A stretch of 64,000 nt of DNA from Aliivibrio sifiae (GTDB lineage: Bacteria > Pseudomonadota > Gammaproteobacteria > Enterobacterales > Vibrionaceae): positions 1,392,781 through 1,456,780 of the forward strand of contig NZ_MSCP01000001.1 of NCBI RefSeq assembly GCF_002954715.1, read 5' to 3'. The notes under the pieces were generated by a model. It did no database searches, had not been told where the DNA came from, and worked only from the letters and a program-made list of their open reading frames with translations. Shown here piece by piece: positions 51,455-60,166 of the stretch (positions within the stretch are counted from its first letter, which is position 1; every line of letters starts with the position of its first letter). The position numbers and the translations under genes were made by a program.

Positions 51455-51819
51455 CTAGGCCTAACGATTAGTGATATTTCGGTTAAATCGTTCTGATTAT
51501 TTAAATAACAAAACTAAAAACACTTTGAAAAAACAAACATTTAAACATTTACTCATCAGAGTTTGAAGTCTACCGCAATTATAAAACAAATCAATAACAG
51601 AGTTTTAGTTTGAGATTAAATCATAGATTTATCTTTATAAACAAAACGTTAATTCAATCAACACTTTTGGTTATCAGTGATTTTTAGATTTTTTTTAAAA
51701 CGACGCATCAAACAAAATTCAAATGTTTGCTGTTAGTGTGGAACTTATTTAGTTTATTTTTTTTGTGTTCTTATAATTCGCTTAAGTTTTAGATACTCAA
51801 TACTAGATGGAATCAAACA
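51455..51819. promoter_or_regulatory. Regulatory region between the ToxR-like and outer-membrane protein genes
   Basis: A 365-bp AT-rich stretch without genes. CAAACATTT (51534-51542) recurs inverted as AAATGTTTG (51721-51729), and several T-runs lie close to the outer-membrane gene. These could be ToxR-type sites, but no consensus was scored. Confidence 0.4.
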
Positions 51820-52410
51820 ATGAAAAAATCGATACTATTATTAGCACTATTGTCTGCTTGTTCATATGCAAACGCCACAACAAATGATGTTTCTGGTGTT
51901 TACTTAGGGGGTGGTTTCGGTACTACTAATTTTGATGATGATGGTGGCTTTGGTTCTGCTAACGTTGATGAAGACGGATCTACGTTCAAATTAATTGGTG
52001 GTTATCAATTTAACCGTATTGTAGCTGTAGAGATGCAATATTCTAAATATGGTGACTTAAAAGTAAATGGTCCCTACTCTCTTCTACATGGAACAGTTGA
52101 GCATTCATCTATTTCACTTGCTGCAAACGTAGGTTATACCTTTGATAGTGGTTGGAGACCATTCGCTATTGCTGGTTTAGGTTCAATTAAACAATCAGGT
52201 AAGGCGTACGGACTTTCTGATAGCGATAGTGGTACTTCTTTCCGCTACGGTGCTGGTGTTGAATATACGCCTAAAGCATTAGGTGGCCTTGCTTTCCGTG
52301 TTGCTTATGAAGGTGACTTGTTCGTTGTAGATTCAGGTAGTAACAACATCGATGATGACTACGCAATGACAATCGGTACATTTTACGCTGGCGCAACTTA
52401 CAAATTCTAA
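51820..52410 (+). CDS. Outer-membrane beta-barrel protein, OmpA/OmpX-like (196 aa)
   Basis: A signal peptide (1-19, ending YANA) precedes an 8-strand barrel: VYLGGGFGTTNF first strand, FKLIGGYQFNRIVAVEMQYS, LAANVGYTFDSGWRPFAIAG, and the closing GTFYAGATYKF with terminal Phe. Size and motifs match the outer-membrane protein beta-barrel family. No peptidoglycan-binding domain is attached. It has its own terminator. Its divergence from the ToxR-like gene suggests control by it. Confidence 0.9.
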   Translation: MKKSILLLALLSACSYANATTNDVSGVYLGGGFGTTNFDDDGGFGSANVDEDGSTFKLIGGYQFNRIVAVEMQYSKYGDLKVNGPYSLLHGTVEHSSISLAANVGYTFDSGWRPFAIAGLGSIKQSGKAYGLSDSDSGTSFRYGAGVEYTPKALGGLAFRVAYEGDLFVVDSGSNNIDDDYAMTIGTFYAGATYKF

Positions 52411-52441
52411 TAATAACCATTGTTGTCTAGGGAATTAATCT

Positions 52442-52470
52442 ATGGGTAGTTTTCGACTGCCCATTTTATT
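52442..52470 (+). terminator. Terminator of the 196-aa outer-membrane protein gene
   Basis: ATGGGTAGT and ACTGCCCAT form a 9-bp stem (one G-U pair) with a 5-base loop, followed by TTTATT. Confidence 0.75.
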
Positions 52471-52608
52471 CCTCCTCTAATCACTCTATATATCTAAAAA
52501 TAGACCTATAATTTATCTCATCACCTTTGTGCTCATTGCATTTTTCATGGCTCACTTACTTATATCAGTTCTAGGCAACACAACCTTTAATATATTAAGA
52601 GAATTTAA

Positions 52609-55365
52609 ATGAAAATACTCATTACCGGATTAACGATCTTTATTGCAATCCCTACGCTTGCCTATGCCGCACCATTGGTAACGCCAAATGAAGCGGGTGT
52701 GGCACAAGATCAAGATTACTACACTCAAGATGTACGTAATACTCGCCTTATTTTCACCGAAGAAAACAAACAACACGCAGAGCATGCTGCGAGTGTTGAA
52801 AGCATATTGCAGCCAGCTTACGAGGATACTTTTGGCTATCAAATGGATGACCGTTTAAATGTCGGTTTGATGTCTTCTTATAACCAAATAGCTAATGGAT
52901 TCTCTAGTCAATATCCACTCAATCGACAAATCAACTATATGGGTGGCGCACAACTCCCTGACTATTTTTCATCAAGCTCTTGGCTCGACACCTTATTGTT
53001 TCATGAAACCGCCCATGATTATCAAATGAACGCCAAAGACAATGTCGTCTCTAAGTCGATGTTTGCAGTTCTTCACAATGGTTCTATTGGACCTATTGGT
53101 CTTATTCCTGCTGTATTACCCAATTCAACCTCTTCAAGCTTTATGCTTGAGGGGAACGCAGTTTTAAATGAATCTTGGCATGGCCAAGGTGGCCGACTTT
53201 ATAGTGGTCGATACCGGGCAATGACGCATGTCCACGCTAAAGCGGGTAACTTATCGCGAGAGCGCCTTTATAACGACACGCTTTTCTTCCCGTATGGAGA
53301 AAGTGCTTATGTGTTTGGCTCTCAATACCAATATTATTTAGCAGAAACTTACGGCCTAGATGTCACTAATAAGTATTTTAAAAATCGCTCTCAACATTGG
53401 TTATGGCCTTTCCAAGTCAACAGACCAATGAAAAAAACAGTTGGAGAAGATTTTGACTCTACTTTTGCCGCATGGGTTAAAAAAGAAACCCAAGAGGCAA
53501 AAGAGATGCAATTGGCGCAAGGGAAAATCGTTGCGCGTTCTAAATACTATGGTGAACTCAACACCCAACAAGGGAACATTCTTTTCTTAACCAACCCTAC
53601 CGCTGTTCGTGCGCCAACGCTTGTTCATTATGATTTAACCAATAATGAAGTAATAAAAGAAAGCAGCAGCCTAGATATGGGGAAAGTCTATTACAACCAA
53701 GATAAATACTATACGGTTTCAGGGCGTCGCACTTCGGTTTGGCGTACCACTCAAGGTCTATTTAATAACGATGCTCAAATTAAAGAAGGCAGTGAAGGCC
53801 GAGTTCATCAAGGCTATATGAGCGATGGAAAAGACGTGTATTTCAAAACCACGGAGTCTTTTGTTCAACCTCAACTCTATGTTGGCGACCAGTTTTACAG
53901 CGCAGTTAACTCATCGGTCTTAGTTAAAAATGACAACCTCTATTATTTTGTCCAAAAAGGCAATGACCGAACTTTATACCGCAATAAAGAAGCAATCTTA
54001 ACCCTACCCGCTTTCTATACCATCGTTAAAGATGTGGATAGCTCAGGCAGAGTTTACTTTATCGCAAACACTGAAACAGGTAGCTCTCTTTATCGAACTA
54101 AAGATGGCAAAGTTGAGCGCGTTCTTAATGCAGACAATGTCATTGATGCTCGATTAGTTAATGATGACAAGGTACTAGCAACCGCAATCTCTGCAGATGA
54201 TTACTATTATGTTGTCGAAGATATGGAGATAACTGCAGAAGCGCCTTATCAAGTTAAACTCTTTTGGGATGACAAAGACGGTCTAGCTGATCAGCAGCAA
54301 CAAAAATTAGCGAACCTTGAAGACAAACCACTCAACACTGATACGTCTTATGGGCTGTTCAATAATATTCACTACAGTCGAGGCGCATTAACGGTTGGAG
54401 CCGCATCAGAGAAAGACGATAACGGAGAAGATAAACAAAAACTACGTTATAACGCGACGTTTGAATTTACTGATCCATTACAACGCAGTACTTATAGCCT
54501 TTGGGCAATGAATGACGATGAATACAGTGATTTAATTGGTGCTGGTTTTAGCAATAATCAATTTTTCATTATGGGCGGAGTTCGTGCTTATTATGTATTA
54601 AATGACAATTACTCTGATACTAATATCCAAAAAGATCAAACTCGCAATAGCGGTGTTGCTGCTCAATTACGACTGCCTTTCCTACAAACTGGATTTTGGA
54701 ATGCAGAGATCTCAAGCAATTTCTATCAAGATTATAAACTGGATGAGCGTGAACCCTTATCAGCGCAGTTAGATATATCTCGTACAGAACACTACGGTAA
54801 TAGCTGGTTATTAAACAAAGAAGCCACGGTTTCACTTTATGGCGTTCAAGATCGACATGACATGATTCACGGTGCATCTTTATCTTTTGGCACTGATTTA
54901 CCTTCAGAGTTTTATATTAATCTATCAGGGAAATATTCAGGCAGTGATACAAACAAAGCTGGGATATATGAGCGTCGAGGTGTCGAGCTAACACAAGGCA
55001 GTGATTTTATAAATAACGACCCTAGTAGCTTTATTATGCCATCACTTAAAGACGATGCCTTTGCTGAAACTGCTAGCTTGGCTGAGTTAAAACTATCAAA
55101 AGTGATTAACCTATCGGCTTATTCTTTCAAAGGGCCAATATCACTGCGTCGTGAGATGATTGAATTTTCATATCGACGCTATGATTTAGGTAATGTAAAT
55201 ACTCTGGGTGATGTCGATATTAACCAAGGCGTTGTTGGACTTCATTTTGATACGTTAATTATGAATGTGTTACCGATTGGATTTTACACGCAATACATTC
55301 ACAATGATGAAAACCCAATCACCGATAAGAACAGCTTCCAAGCTGGATTCTCGGTTCCATTATAA
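52609..55365 (+). CDS. Secreted HExxH metalloprotease-like protein with propeller and outer-membrane barrel (918 aa)
   Basis: A signal peptide covers residues 1-20. Residues about 21-290 contain the zinc motif HETAH (132-136) within SWLDTLLFHETAHDYQ, and EGNAVLNE (181-188) could provide the third ligand, as in gluzincins. Residues about 310-560 consist of short repeated beta units (NLYYFVQKGNDRTLYRN, RVYFIANTETGSSLYRT), suggesting a propeller. From about 590 to the end, alternating strands such as QFFIMGGVRAYYVL and RREMIEFSYRRYDLG look like an outer-membrane barrel, but the last residue is Leu. The whole is unlike any family I can name. It follows the ToxR-like locus on the + strand and may share its regulation. 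Confidence 0.8.
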   Translation: MKILITGLTIFIAIPTLAYAAPLVTPNEAGVAQDQDYYTQDVRNTRLIFTEENKQHAEHAASVESILQPAYEDTFGYQMDDRLNVGLMSSYNQIANGFSSQYPLNRQINYMGGAQLPDYFSSSSWLDTLLFHETAHDYQMNAKDNVVSKSMFAVLHNGSIGPIGLIPAVLPNSTSSSFMLEGNAVLNESWHGQGGRLYSGRYRAMTHVHAKAGNLSRERLYNDTLFFPYGESAYVFGSQYQYYLAETYGLDVTNKYFKNRSQHWLWPFQVNRPMKKTVGEDFDSTFAAWVKKETQEAKEMQLAQGKIVARSKYYGELNTQQGNILFLTNPTAVRAPTLVHYDLTNNEVIKESSSLDMGKVYYNQDKYYTVSGRRTSVWRTTQGLFNNDAQIKEGSEGRVHQGYMSDGKDVYFKTTESFVQPQLYVGDQFYSAVNSSVLVKNDNLYYFVQKGNDRTLYRNKEAILTLPAFYTIVKDVDSSGRVYFIANTETGSSLYRTKDGKVERVLNADNVIDARLVNDDKVLATAISADDYYYVVEDMEITAEAPYQVKLFWDDKDGLADQQQQKLANLEDKPLNTDTSYGLFNNIHYSRGALTVGAASEKDDNGEDKQKLRYNATFEFTDPLQRSTYSLWAMNDDEYSDLIGAGFSNNQFFIMGGVRAYYVLNDNYSDTNIQKDQTRNSGVAAQLRLPFLQTGFWNAEISSNFYQDYKLDEREPLSAQLDISRTEHYGNSWLLNKEATVSLYGVQDRHDMIHGASLSFGTDLPSEFYINLSGKYSGSDTNKAGIYERRGVELTQGSDFINNDPSSFIMPSLKDDAFAETASLAELKLSKVINLSAYSFKGPISLRREMIEFSYRRYDLGNVNTLGDVDINQGVVGLHFDTLIMNVLPIGFYTQYIHNDENPITDKNSFQAGFSVPL

Positions 55366-55381
55366 TAACTGATATCTAAAT

Positions 55382-55422
55382 ACAAAAAATCCCCTTACTT
55401 ACTAGAGTATGGGGATTTTTGT
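55382..55422. terminator. Bidirectional terminator after the metalloprotease-like gene
   Basis: ACAAAAATCCCC and GGGGATTTTTGT form a 12-bp stem (with one A-run offset) around a 17-base loop; A- and T-runs flank it. Confidence 0.8.
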
Positions 55423-55474
55423 TTGTATTTATGACGATAACTTATTCAATGCGTATTTGAAGATAAATTAACGG

Positions 55475-55942
55475 TCAGGATATTCGCGTGACTTTTTTCT
55501 TATCTAGGATCACATAAGCCATGTATCCCACAACAATGATATTAATAATGAATGCACCAATACTAATAATACTTGTACGGAAGATAATTTCATACAACTC
55601 AAAAGGGATATAGATTGCTCCACTCACCAAAGCAAACCATTCTGTCCACACTTGTGAGCGCCATAAGCCATAGGCTTCAACAAACCTGATCATTGAATAG
55701 GCCATCGCACCAATAGTAAAGATCATTATTTTTGCTTCAGTTAATCCACTCGCAGCATCAATAAACACACTAGATAGGTGGCTTGCCGGATTTAAATGTA
55801 AACGACTCACAATTAACTCGGCTAAATTTCGTAAATTATGACCCGCTAAAGCATGTATCCCAAAAGCAACTAACAGAGACACTATCCCTTTACTTGCTTC
55901 CAATATGGCAACCGCACGTAGTCCTTTCTTTATTGTTGTCAT
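55475..55942 (-). CDS. DUF2127 family membrane protein (155 aa)
   Basis: The ATG at MTTIKKGLRAVAILEASKG is chosen, with AGAGGT five bases upstream; a 49-codon longer frame is unsupported. Four membrane segments are predicted and the motifs GLRAVAILEASKGIVSLLV and FVEAYGLWRSQVWTEWFA are those of DUF2127. Its function is unknown. It is a single gene. Confidence 0.9.
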   Translation of the reverse strand: MTTIKKGLRAVAILEASKGIVSLLVAFGIHALAGHNLRNLAELIVSRLHLNPASHLSSVFIDAASGLTEAKIMIFTIGAMAYSMIRFVEAYGLWRSQVWTEWFALVSGAIYIPFELYEIIFRTSIISIGAFIINIIVVGYMAYVILDKKKVTRIS

Positions 55943-56225
55943 ACTGACCTCTTTCAAATCACAATTTCTCTGATGACTAAAGTCATTAATGGAGTGAGTA
56001 TCCTCCTTAAATTCCACTTTTAAAAGCGTATAATCCCTTATAAAAGAATGAAATATCACTGGATCCAACCCTATTGTTAATATTAACAATTAAGATAACA
56101 AGCACATTTACAATAACGAGTATAAAGTCACGAAAGATTAACCAAACCAACGACTAACATAAGTAATTAGCAAGTTAAGTACATTCATATATTCGCGGTT
56201 AGCCACTCACTTTATGTAGACCTAT

Positions 56226-57530
56226 CTACACTTCTGCTGAAGCTTTAACTACTCTTGATTGTCGGTTTAACAGTAAGCTAATAAATACTGCTAGCACAAC
56301 AGGTAAGAACCAACTCGCATGAGCCGAAAATAAAGGAACATAGCGGGTTAATGGTGTTGATAAAGATTCAGACAATAAACCCAAAATATGCAGTGCATCT
56401 AACCCACCAAATACAAAGCTAATCATAACGATACTGACATATGAAGTTGTATTACGTTTAATTGTAGGTAAAAACCATGCAGCCAATACTAAAGCAATCG
56501 CCACTGGGCATAATATAAGTATGGCAGGTAAACTGATGGCTAAAATTTGTTCTAGTCCAAAATTAGCAACAACACCGGTCATCGCAGTAACAATAATCGC
56601 GCTAATAGAAAATGGAATACGGAACGTTTGTTGACTGTATTCTGCGCATGCATTTGTTAACCCTACGGTTGTAGTTAGACATGCCATGATGATGATACCT
56701 GCCAATAAATATTGTCCTAAAGGTCCGAATATCGCAGCAACATAACGCGTTAATAGCTCTCCACCATTAGTTGCGCCTTCAGCAATAGAGGTTGATGTTG
56801 CACCAACATAGGCCATTGCTAAGTAGCACGCAGACATTAGTAGTGCATAAATTAACGTTACTTTAAGCGTGGCTTGAAAAACATCTTCCGCTGACTCACA
56901 GCCTTTATCACGAATGGCTTTAATAATTACCCAACCAAATCCAACAGCCGCAATCGCATCCATAGTCATATAGCCTTGGATCAAACCACTTGTGATGGCT
57001 TTATTCTGATAACTGGCACTCGGATCACCAAGGACACCTAATGGCGTAATAATGGCTGCTAATGCTAACGCCGCAAGCATAAGAACAAGCAATGGTGTCA
57101 TTACCTTTCCGATGTAATCCACAAGTTTACCTCTTTGGAAAGCCAACAATAATGTTGCCCCAACAAAGAGAGCAGAAAAAAGCATTAAGTGATCACCAGT
57201 AAAGAAAGGCTTTATACCCATTTCATAAGCAACTGTTACTGCTCTTGGCATTCCAAACGCAGGACCAATTGCAATAAAAAGCAATACCCAAAAGGTAACC
57301 CCTAGCGGCTTAGGTAAGGCTTGAGTTAACTGACCACTATCATTTAATCGTCCTAAAACAATTAATGTTAATGCTGGAAGCCCAACAGCGGTAACTAAAA
57401 ATCCAAGCATAGCAGGGAAAAATTGAGTTCCCGCTTCAAGACCTAGAAAAGGTGGAAAGATGATATTTCCAGCGCCAAGAAACATGGCGAAAGTCATTAA
57501 ACCGATAGCAAGTAAATTTTGTTTTTTCAA
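56226..57530 (-). CDS. brnQ: Branched-chain amino acid/cation symporter BrnQ
   Basis: The 434-aa LIVCS-family carrier imports Leu, Ile and Val across the inner membrane. The start is TTG, giving MKKQNLLAIGLMTFAMFLGAG, the typical BrnQ N-terminus, with AGAGG about nine bases upstream. GNIIFPPFLGLEAG and the later GYMTMDAIAAVGFGWVII are family motifs; about 12 membrane segments are seen. An Ile/Val/Leu-rich leader peptide and alternative hairpins precede it, so its transcription probably responds to charging of branched-chain tRNAs. Confidence 0.95.
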   Translation of the reverse strand: MKKQNLLAIGLMTFAMFLGAGNIIFPPFLGLEAGTQFFPAMLGFLVTAVGLPALTLIVLGRLNDSGQLTQALPKPLGVTFWVLLFIAIGPAFGMPRAVTVAYEMGIKPFFTGDHLMLFSALFVGATLLLAFQRGKLVDYIGKVMTPLLVLMLAALALAAIITPLGVLGDPSASYQNKAITSGLIQGYMTMDAIAAVGFGWVIIKAIRDKGCESAEDVFQATLKVTLIYALLMSACYLAMAYVGATSTSIAEGATNGGELLTRYVAAIFGPLGQYLLAGIIIMACLTTTVGLTNACAEYSQQTFRIPFSISAIIVTAMTGVVANFGLEQILAISLPAILILCPVAIALVLAAWFLPTIKRNTTSYVSIVMISFVFGGLDALHILGLLSESLSTPLTRYVPLFSAHASWFLPVVLAVFISLLLNRQSRVVKASAEV

Positions 57531-57582
57531 TGTACAAGTCCTCTTTGCTATTGGGCTGTGCCCTAGTAGCTTTTATTGTGGA

Positions 57583-57660
57583 CCGTCAGATTGGCTGAAA
57601 AAATCAAGAAGAAAATAAAGCAGTCTCCCGTCAGCCTGGCTGACGGAAGTGCCGCCAGCC
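57583..57660 (-). promoter_or_regulatory. Transcription attenuator upstream of brnQ
   Basis: On the minus strand, segment A GGCTGGCGG (57660-57652) can pair with B CCGTCAGCC (57646-57638, nine pairs, one G-U, 5-base loop). B can instead pair with C GGCTGACGG (57636-57628). The B:C form extends to a stem from 57652 to 57620 (two-base bulge) and is followed at once by TTTATTTTCTT, a Rho-independent terminator. A:B would block it. Segment A starts at the last base of the leader stop codon, so a ribosome waiting there hides A and favours termination; one stalled at the Ile/Val/Leu codons leaves A free. A fourth related segment lies at 57598-57583. Confidence 0.75.
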
Positions 57661-57770
57661 TAGTTAATAATCACTAGAATGACTGCAATAATAGATGATG
57701 TTACACGCGACACAGCACCGAGCATTATTTTGCACAAAGGAGCAAATTGTAGGGCTGTAGAAGAAAGCAT
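57660..57770 (-). CDS. brnQ leader peptide (36 aa), Ile/Val/Leu-rich
   Basis: An ATG with TAGGA seven bases upstream opens a 36-codon frame whose last ten residues read IIAVILVIIN, eight of them branched-chain. The stop TAG abuts the first attenuator segment. Codon runs of this kind (ATT ATT GCA GTC ATT CTA GTG ATT ATT) are what ilv-type leader peptides use for sensing. The first 15 residues (MLSSTALQFAPLCKI) look random; a second ATG at codon 16 lacks a good ribosome site. The peptide itself probably has no function beyond stalling. Confidence 0.75.
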   Translation of the reverse strand: MLSSTALQFAPLCKIMLGAVSRVTSSIIAVILVIIN

Positions 57771-58099
57771 GAATGTATCCTAGTCGTTTGTCGTGGTAAC
57801 CAAATCAATATATAAGTAATAATTTATAAAGTAAACACTCAATAGTTAAAAATATCACTATTATCATTTTGTTCAGTTTGATTCACTTCAAGTGTTGGAA
57901 AGCTCTATTCTTTCTGCCATCCAATCTAAAAGGCTTTTTACGTCCTCATCAGGCATAGTAAGTAGTGTATCCCTGATTTATATCATTTAAAACTAGCATG
58001 ACATAGGCTCCATTTAAGGAGCCTATATTAGAGCATTAGATTGATAAATATTTTTTATTCATAAAAATATACCCTCCGGTAAACTAATAATTAAAATAA
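57771..58099. other. Gap between brnQ leader and haemolysin gene
   Basis: The brnQ promoter should lie just right of 57770. A 22-codon minus-strand frame (57888-57956, MPDEDVKSLLDWMAERIELS) has protein-like composition but no ribosome site and may be a scrap of a lost gene. A hairpin at 58003-58026 is listed separately. Nothing else is visible. Confidence 0.35.
58003..58026 (-). terminator. Hairpin after the haemolysin gene, probable terminator
   Basis: ATAGGCTCC and GGAGCCTAT form a perfect 9-bp stem with a 6-base loop, about 75 bp after the haemolysin stop. The following minus-strand sequence is not T-rich. Confidence 0.5.
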
Positions 58100-60166
58100 T
58101 TATTGTCGATTAATTCGAATAGACTCAATTGAATCATTAAAATCAGAGGCATAAGAACTGCTAGAGTTTCTAGTATAGAATCCTCCAGTAAAGTTTTTAC
58201 CTTCAAAGAAAATAACTTCCCAACCATCCGGAATCGTGTATGAACTCAATCTATTATTCATATTTTCCAAATCTGAAATACTGTCTTGAATTGATAAACG
58301 ATCACCTGAATAATCTGTATCAGCAAAAATAGTTAATGATTTATTATTCACATTACTCGGTTCAAAAACTGATGTATAAGATGTAATTGTACGAATACCC
58401 TGCTCAGTATTTTCCTCTGTAGACAGACCAATTTTTCCTGTTAATTTATTATGAGAAAGATACTCAGCAGTACCAACATCTCCTTTTACATATACATTCT
58501 GTAATTTATCGCCGTGCCATTCCCAGCGCTGACTCAAATTAAAATTACACGAATTAAGTGTTGTTAAATTTTGACCGTCCAAACATTTTTTCGTATTAAC
58601 AGCACTAGCATAGCGATTATATTGATCATAAATAAATGACTGTGTAACACTATTGCTCGAACAAATGGAAGGTGATAAATTCCCATTTTCATCAGCATTG
58701 ATACATCTACTATTAAATGAAGCAAGTTGTAAATTAACAGGTCGTCCACCAGTAAATACTGGATGATCCCAATCAACAGTAAACGATGCTGGTTTATTTA
58801 TACGACGAAGCGGTGAATCCTCAACTCCATAATATGTCTGATGTGCACCAATTCCATAAAAATAATACCAAGAACGATTATAAATAGGTCTCATGTTTAC
58901 TGATGAGTCAATTGTAAATACTGTAGTGCCAGTTTCATTTGGCGAAGCTTTATAAATGACATCAAACTTAGGAACAAAACTTGCGTAACCAATAGGCTTA
59001 ACTAAACCAAGATCAACAGGATAATCAGTAACCCATACAGGATTCGTCCAAGATGCTAGTAACGATTCTGATGTCGCATATTGCTCTCTATTCCATTTAA
59101 ACGAAACATGATTAGGCGAGTTAGAATTTCGCTCAACTCGGTAATCTGATGTATTGAATGTCAGAGATTTCGTTTGGTTATAACTAGCGTTTGCTTGAAG
59201 GCTACCTTTAGGTCCCTCTGCGCTAACCTCAGCTCCAGCAGAAACTCCAACATTAAACCCTGATGACTCAGTTACACTATAGTTAGCATTAATATTTTCT
59301 CTTGGGAATGTTTTTAGAATTTGTGCTTTCTTATTAGATGCTGAAAAATCAAATAAATAATCTTGAGCAATCGCACTTGCCGACCATTCTATCGCCCATC
59401 CAGAAACAACCTGATAACCAGCATTATTTACTCTTTCCGACAACTGTTCATTTAAATGAATACCAGTACCTGACGTATTATCATCCAAACTAATCCTAAC
59501 AATTTTCGCATCTGGAGTTGCTGCTGCACTTGTGCCAAACTGTAATGAACGTTCTAAAATAACTTGATAAATTAAAGAAATATTACCGTTATTACAGAAT
59601 GTTCGAGAACCACGATCCCAAACTAAAGAATTTGGAAAGCTACATTCAGCATCTGTGATTTGTTTATTCACTTCTAGGTAAAACGATACATGCGGAAGTG
59701 ACCCAGATTTACCAGATTCATTCTCACTCGATGATAAAGCTGCTACTGGAGGATAATATTCATCACTAGAATCTAAAGTAAATAAATTAGCATCATTTTC
59801 ACCATTTAAAGGGGAAAACATCAACTTGCCTTTATGTCGAGTTATAATCAAAAAGTCTTCTTCAAAGCTTAATCCTATATTATTACGCAACAATGATTTC
59901 TTTTTTTCTTTTAATTCTGGGTCAGTAACTCGGCTAAAATCAATCAAGTATTTTTTATTACTTCCTACAATTTCATTATTCATATCAGTATATTTAATAA
60001 CATTGTCAACTGATTCGTTCCAATTCTTCGCATCAATATAAATAACATCTTGATTCTGCAAACGACTAAGCATTGAAACTGCAGCACCATCAGCTACATC
60101 CTCATAGGCAACAGCTCCACCATTAAAACAAAGAGATATCAAACAACAAATAAGACTTTTTTTCAT
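58100..60166 (-). CDS. VCC-type pore-forming haemolysin with C-terminal beta-gamma-crystallin domain
   Basis: The 688-aa toxin has a signal peptide (1-20) and a pro-region-like segment (about 21-155). The leukocidin/aerolysin-type pore domain covers about 160-475, with SVTESSGFNVGVSAGAEVSA as the likely stem region and YFYGIGAHQTYYGV. A ricin-type beta-trefoil lectin domain (about 477-600) follows, ending in NFNLSQRWEW. So far this is the plan of V. cholerae cytolysin. The end differs: residues 610-686 form two Greek-key motifs of a beta-gamma-crystallin (IFADTDYSGDRLSI and FFEGKNFTGGFYTR), each with a calcium-clamp-like sequence (NNRLSS at 637-642; NDSIES at 677-682), where VCC has a beta-prism. 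It is a single gene beside a 1.1-kb AT-rich gap. Confidence 0.9.
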   Translation of the reverse strand: MKKSLICCLISLCFNGGAVAYEDVADGAAVSMLSRLQNQDVIYIDAKNWNESVDNVIKYTDMNNEIVGSNKKYLIDFSRVTDPELKEKKKSLLRNNIGLSFEEDFLIITRHKGKLMFSPLNGENDANLFTLDSSDEYYPPVAALSSSENESGKSGSLPHVSFYLEVNKQITDAECSFPNSLVWDRGSRTFCNNGNISLIYQVILERSLQFGTSAAATPDAKIVRISLDDNTSGTGIHLNEQLSERVNNAGYQVVSGWAIEWSASAIAQDYLFDFSASNKKAQILKTFPRENINANYSVTESSGFNVGVSAGAEVSAEGPKGSLQANASYNQTKSLTFNTSDYRVERNSNSPNHVSFKWNREQYATSESLLASWTNPVWVTDYPVDLGLVKPIGYASFVPKFDVIYKASPNETGTTVFTIDSSVNMRPIYNRSWYYFYGIGAHQTYYGVEDSPLRRINKPASFTVDWDHPVFTGGRPVNLQLASFNSRCINADENGNLSPSICSSNSVTQSFIYDQYNRYASAVNTKKCLDGQNLTTLNSCNFNLSQRWEWHGDKLQNVYVKGDVGTAEYLSHNKLTGKIGLSTEENTEQGIRTITSYTSVFEPSNVNNKSLTIFADTDYSGDRLSIQDSISDLENMNNRLSSYTIPDGWEVIFFEGKNFTGGFYTRNSSSSYASDFNDSIESIRINRQ

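Noticed and set aside
57888-57956. 22-codon minus-strand frame between brnQ and the haemolysin
   Set aside because: Protein-like but without ribosome site or homologue I can name; too short to call.
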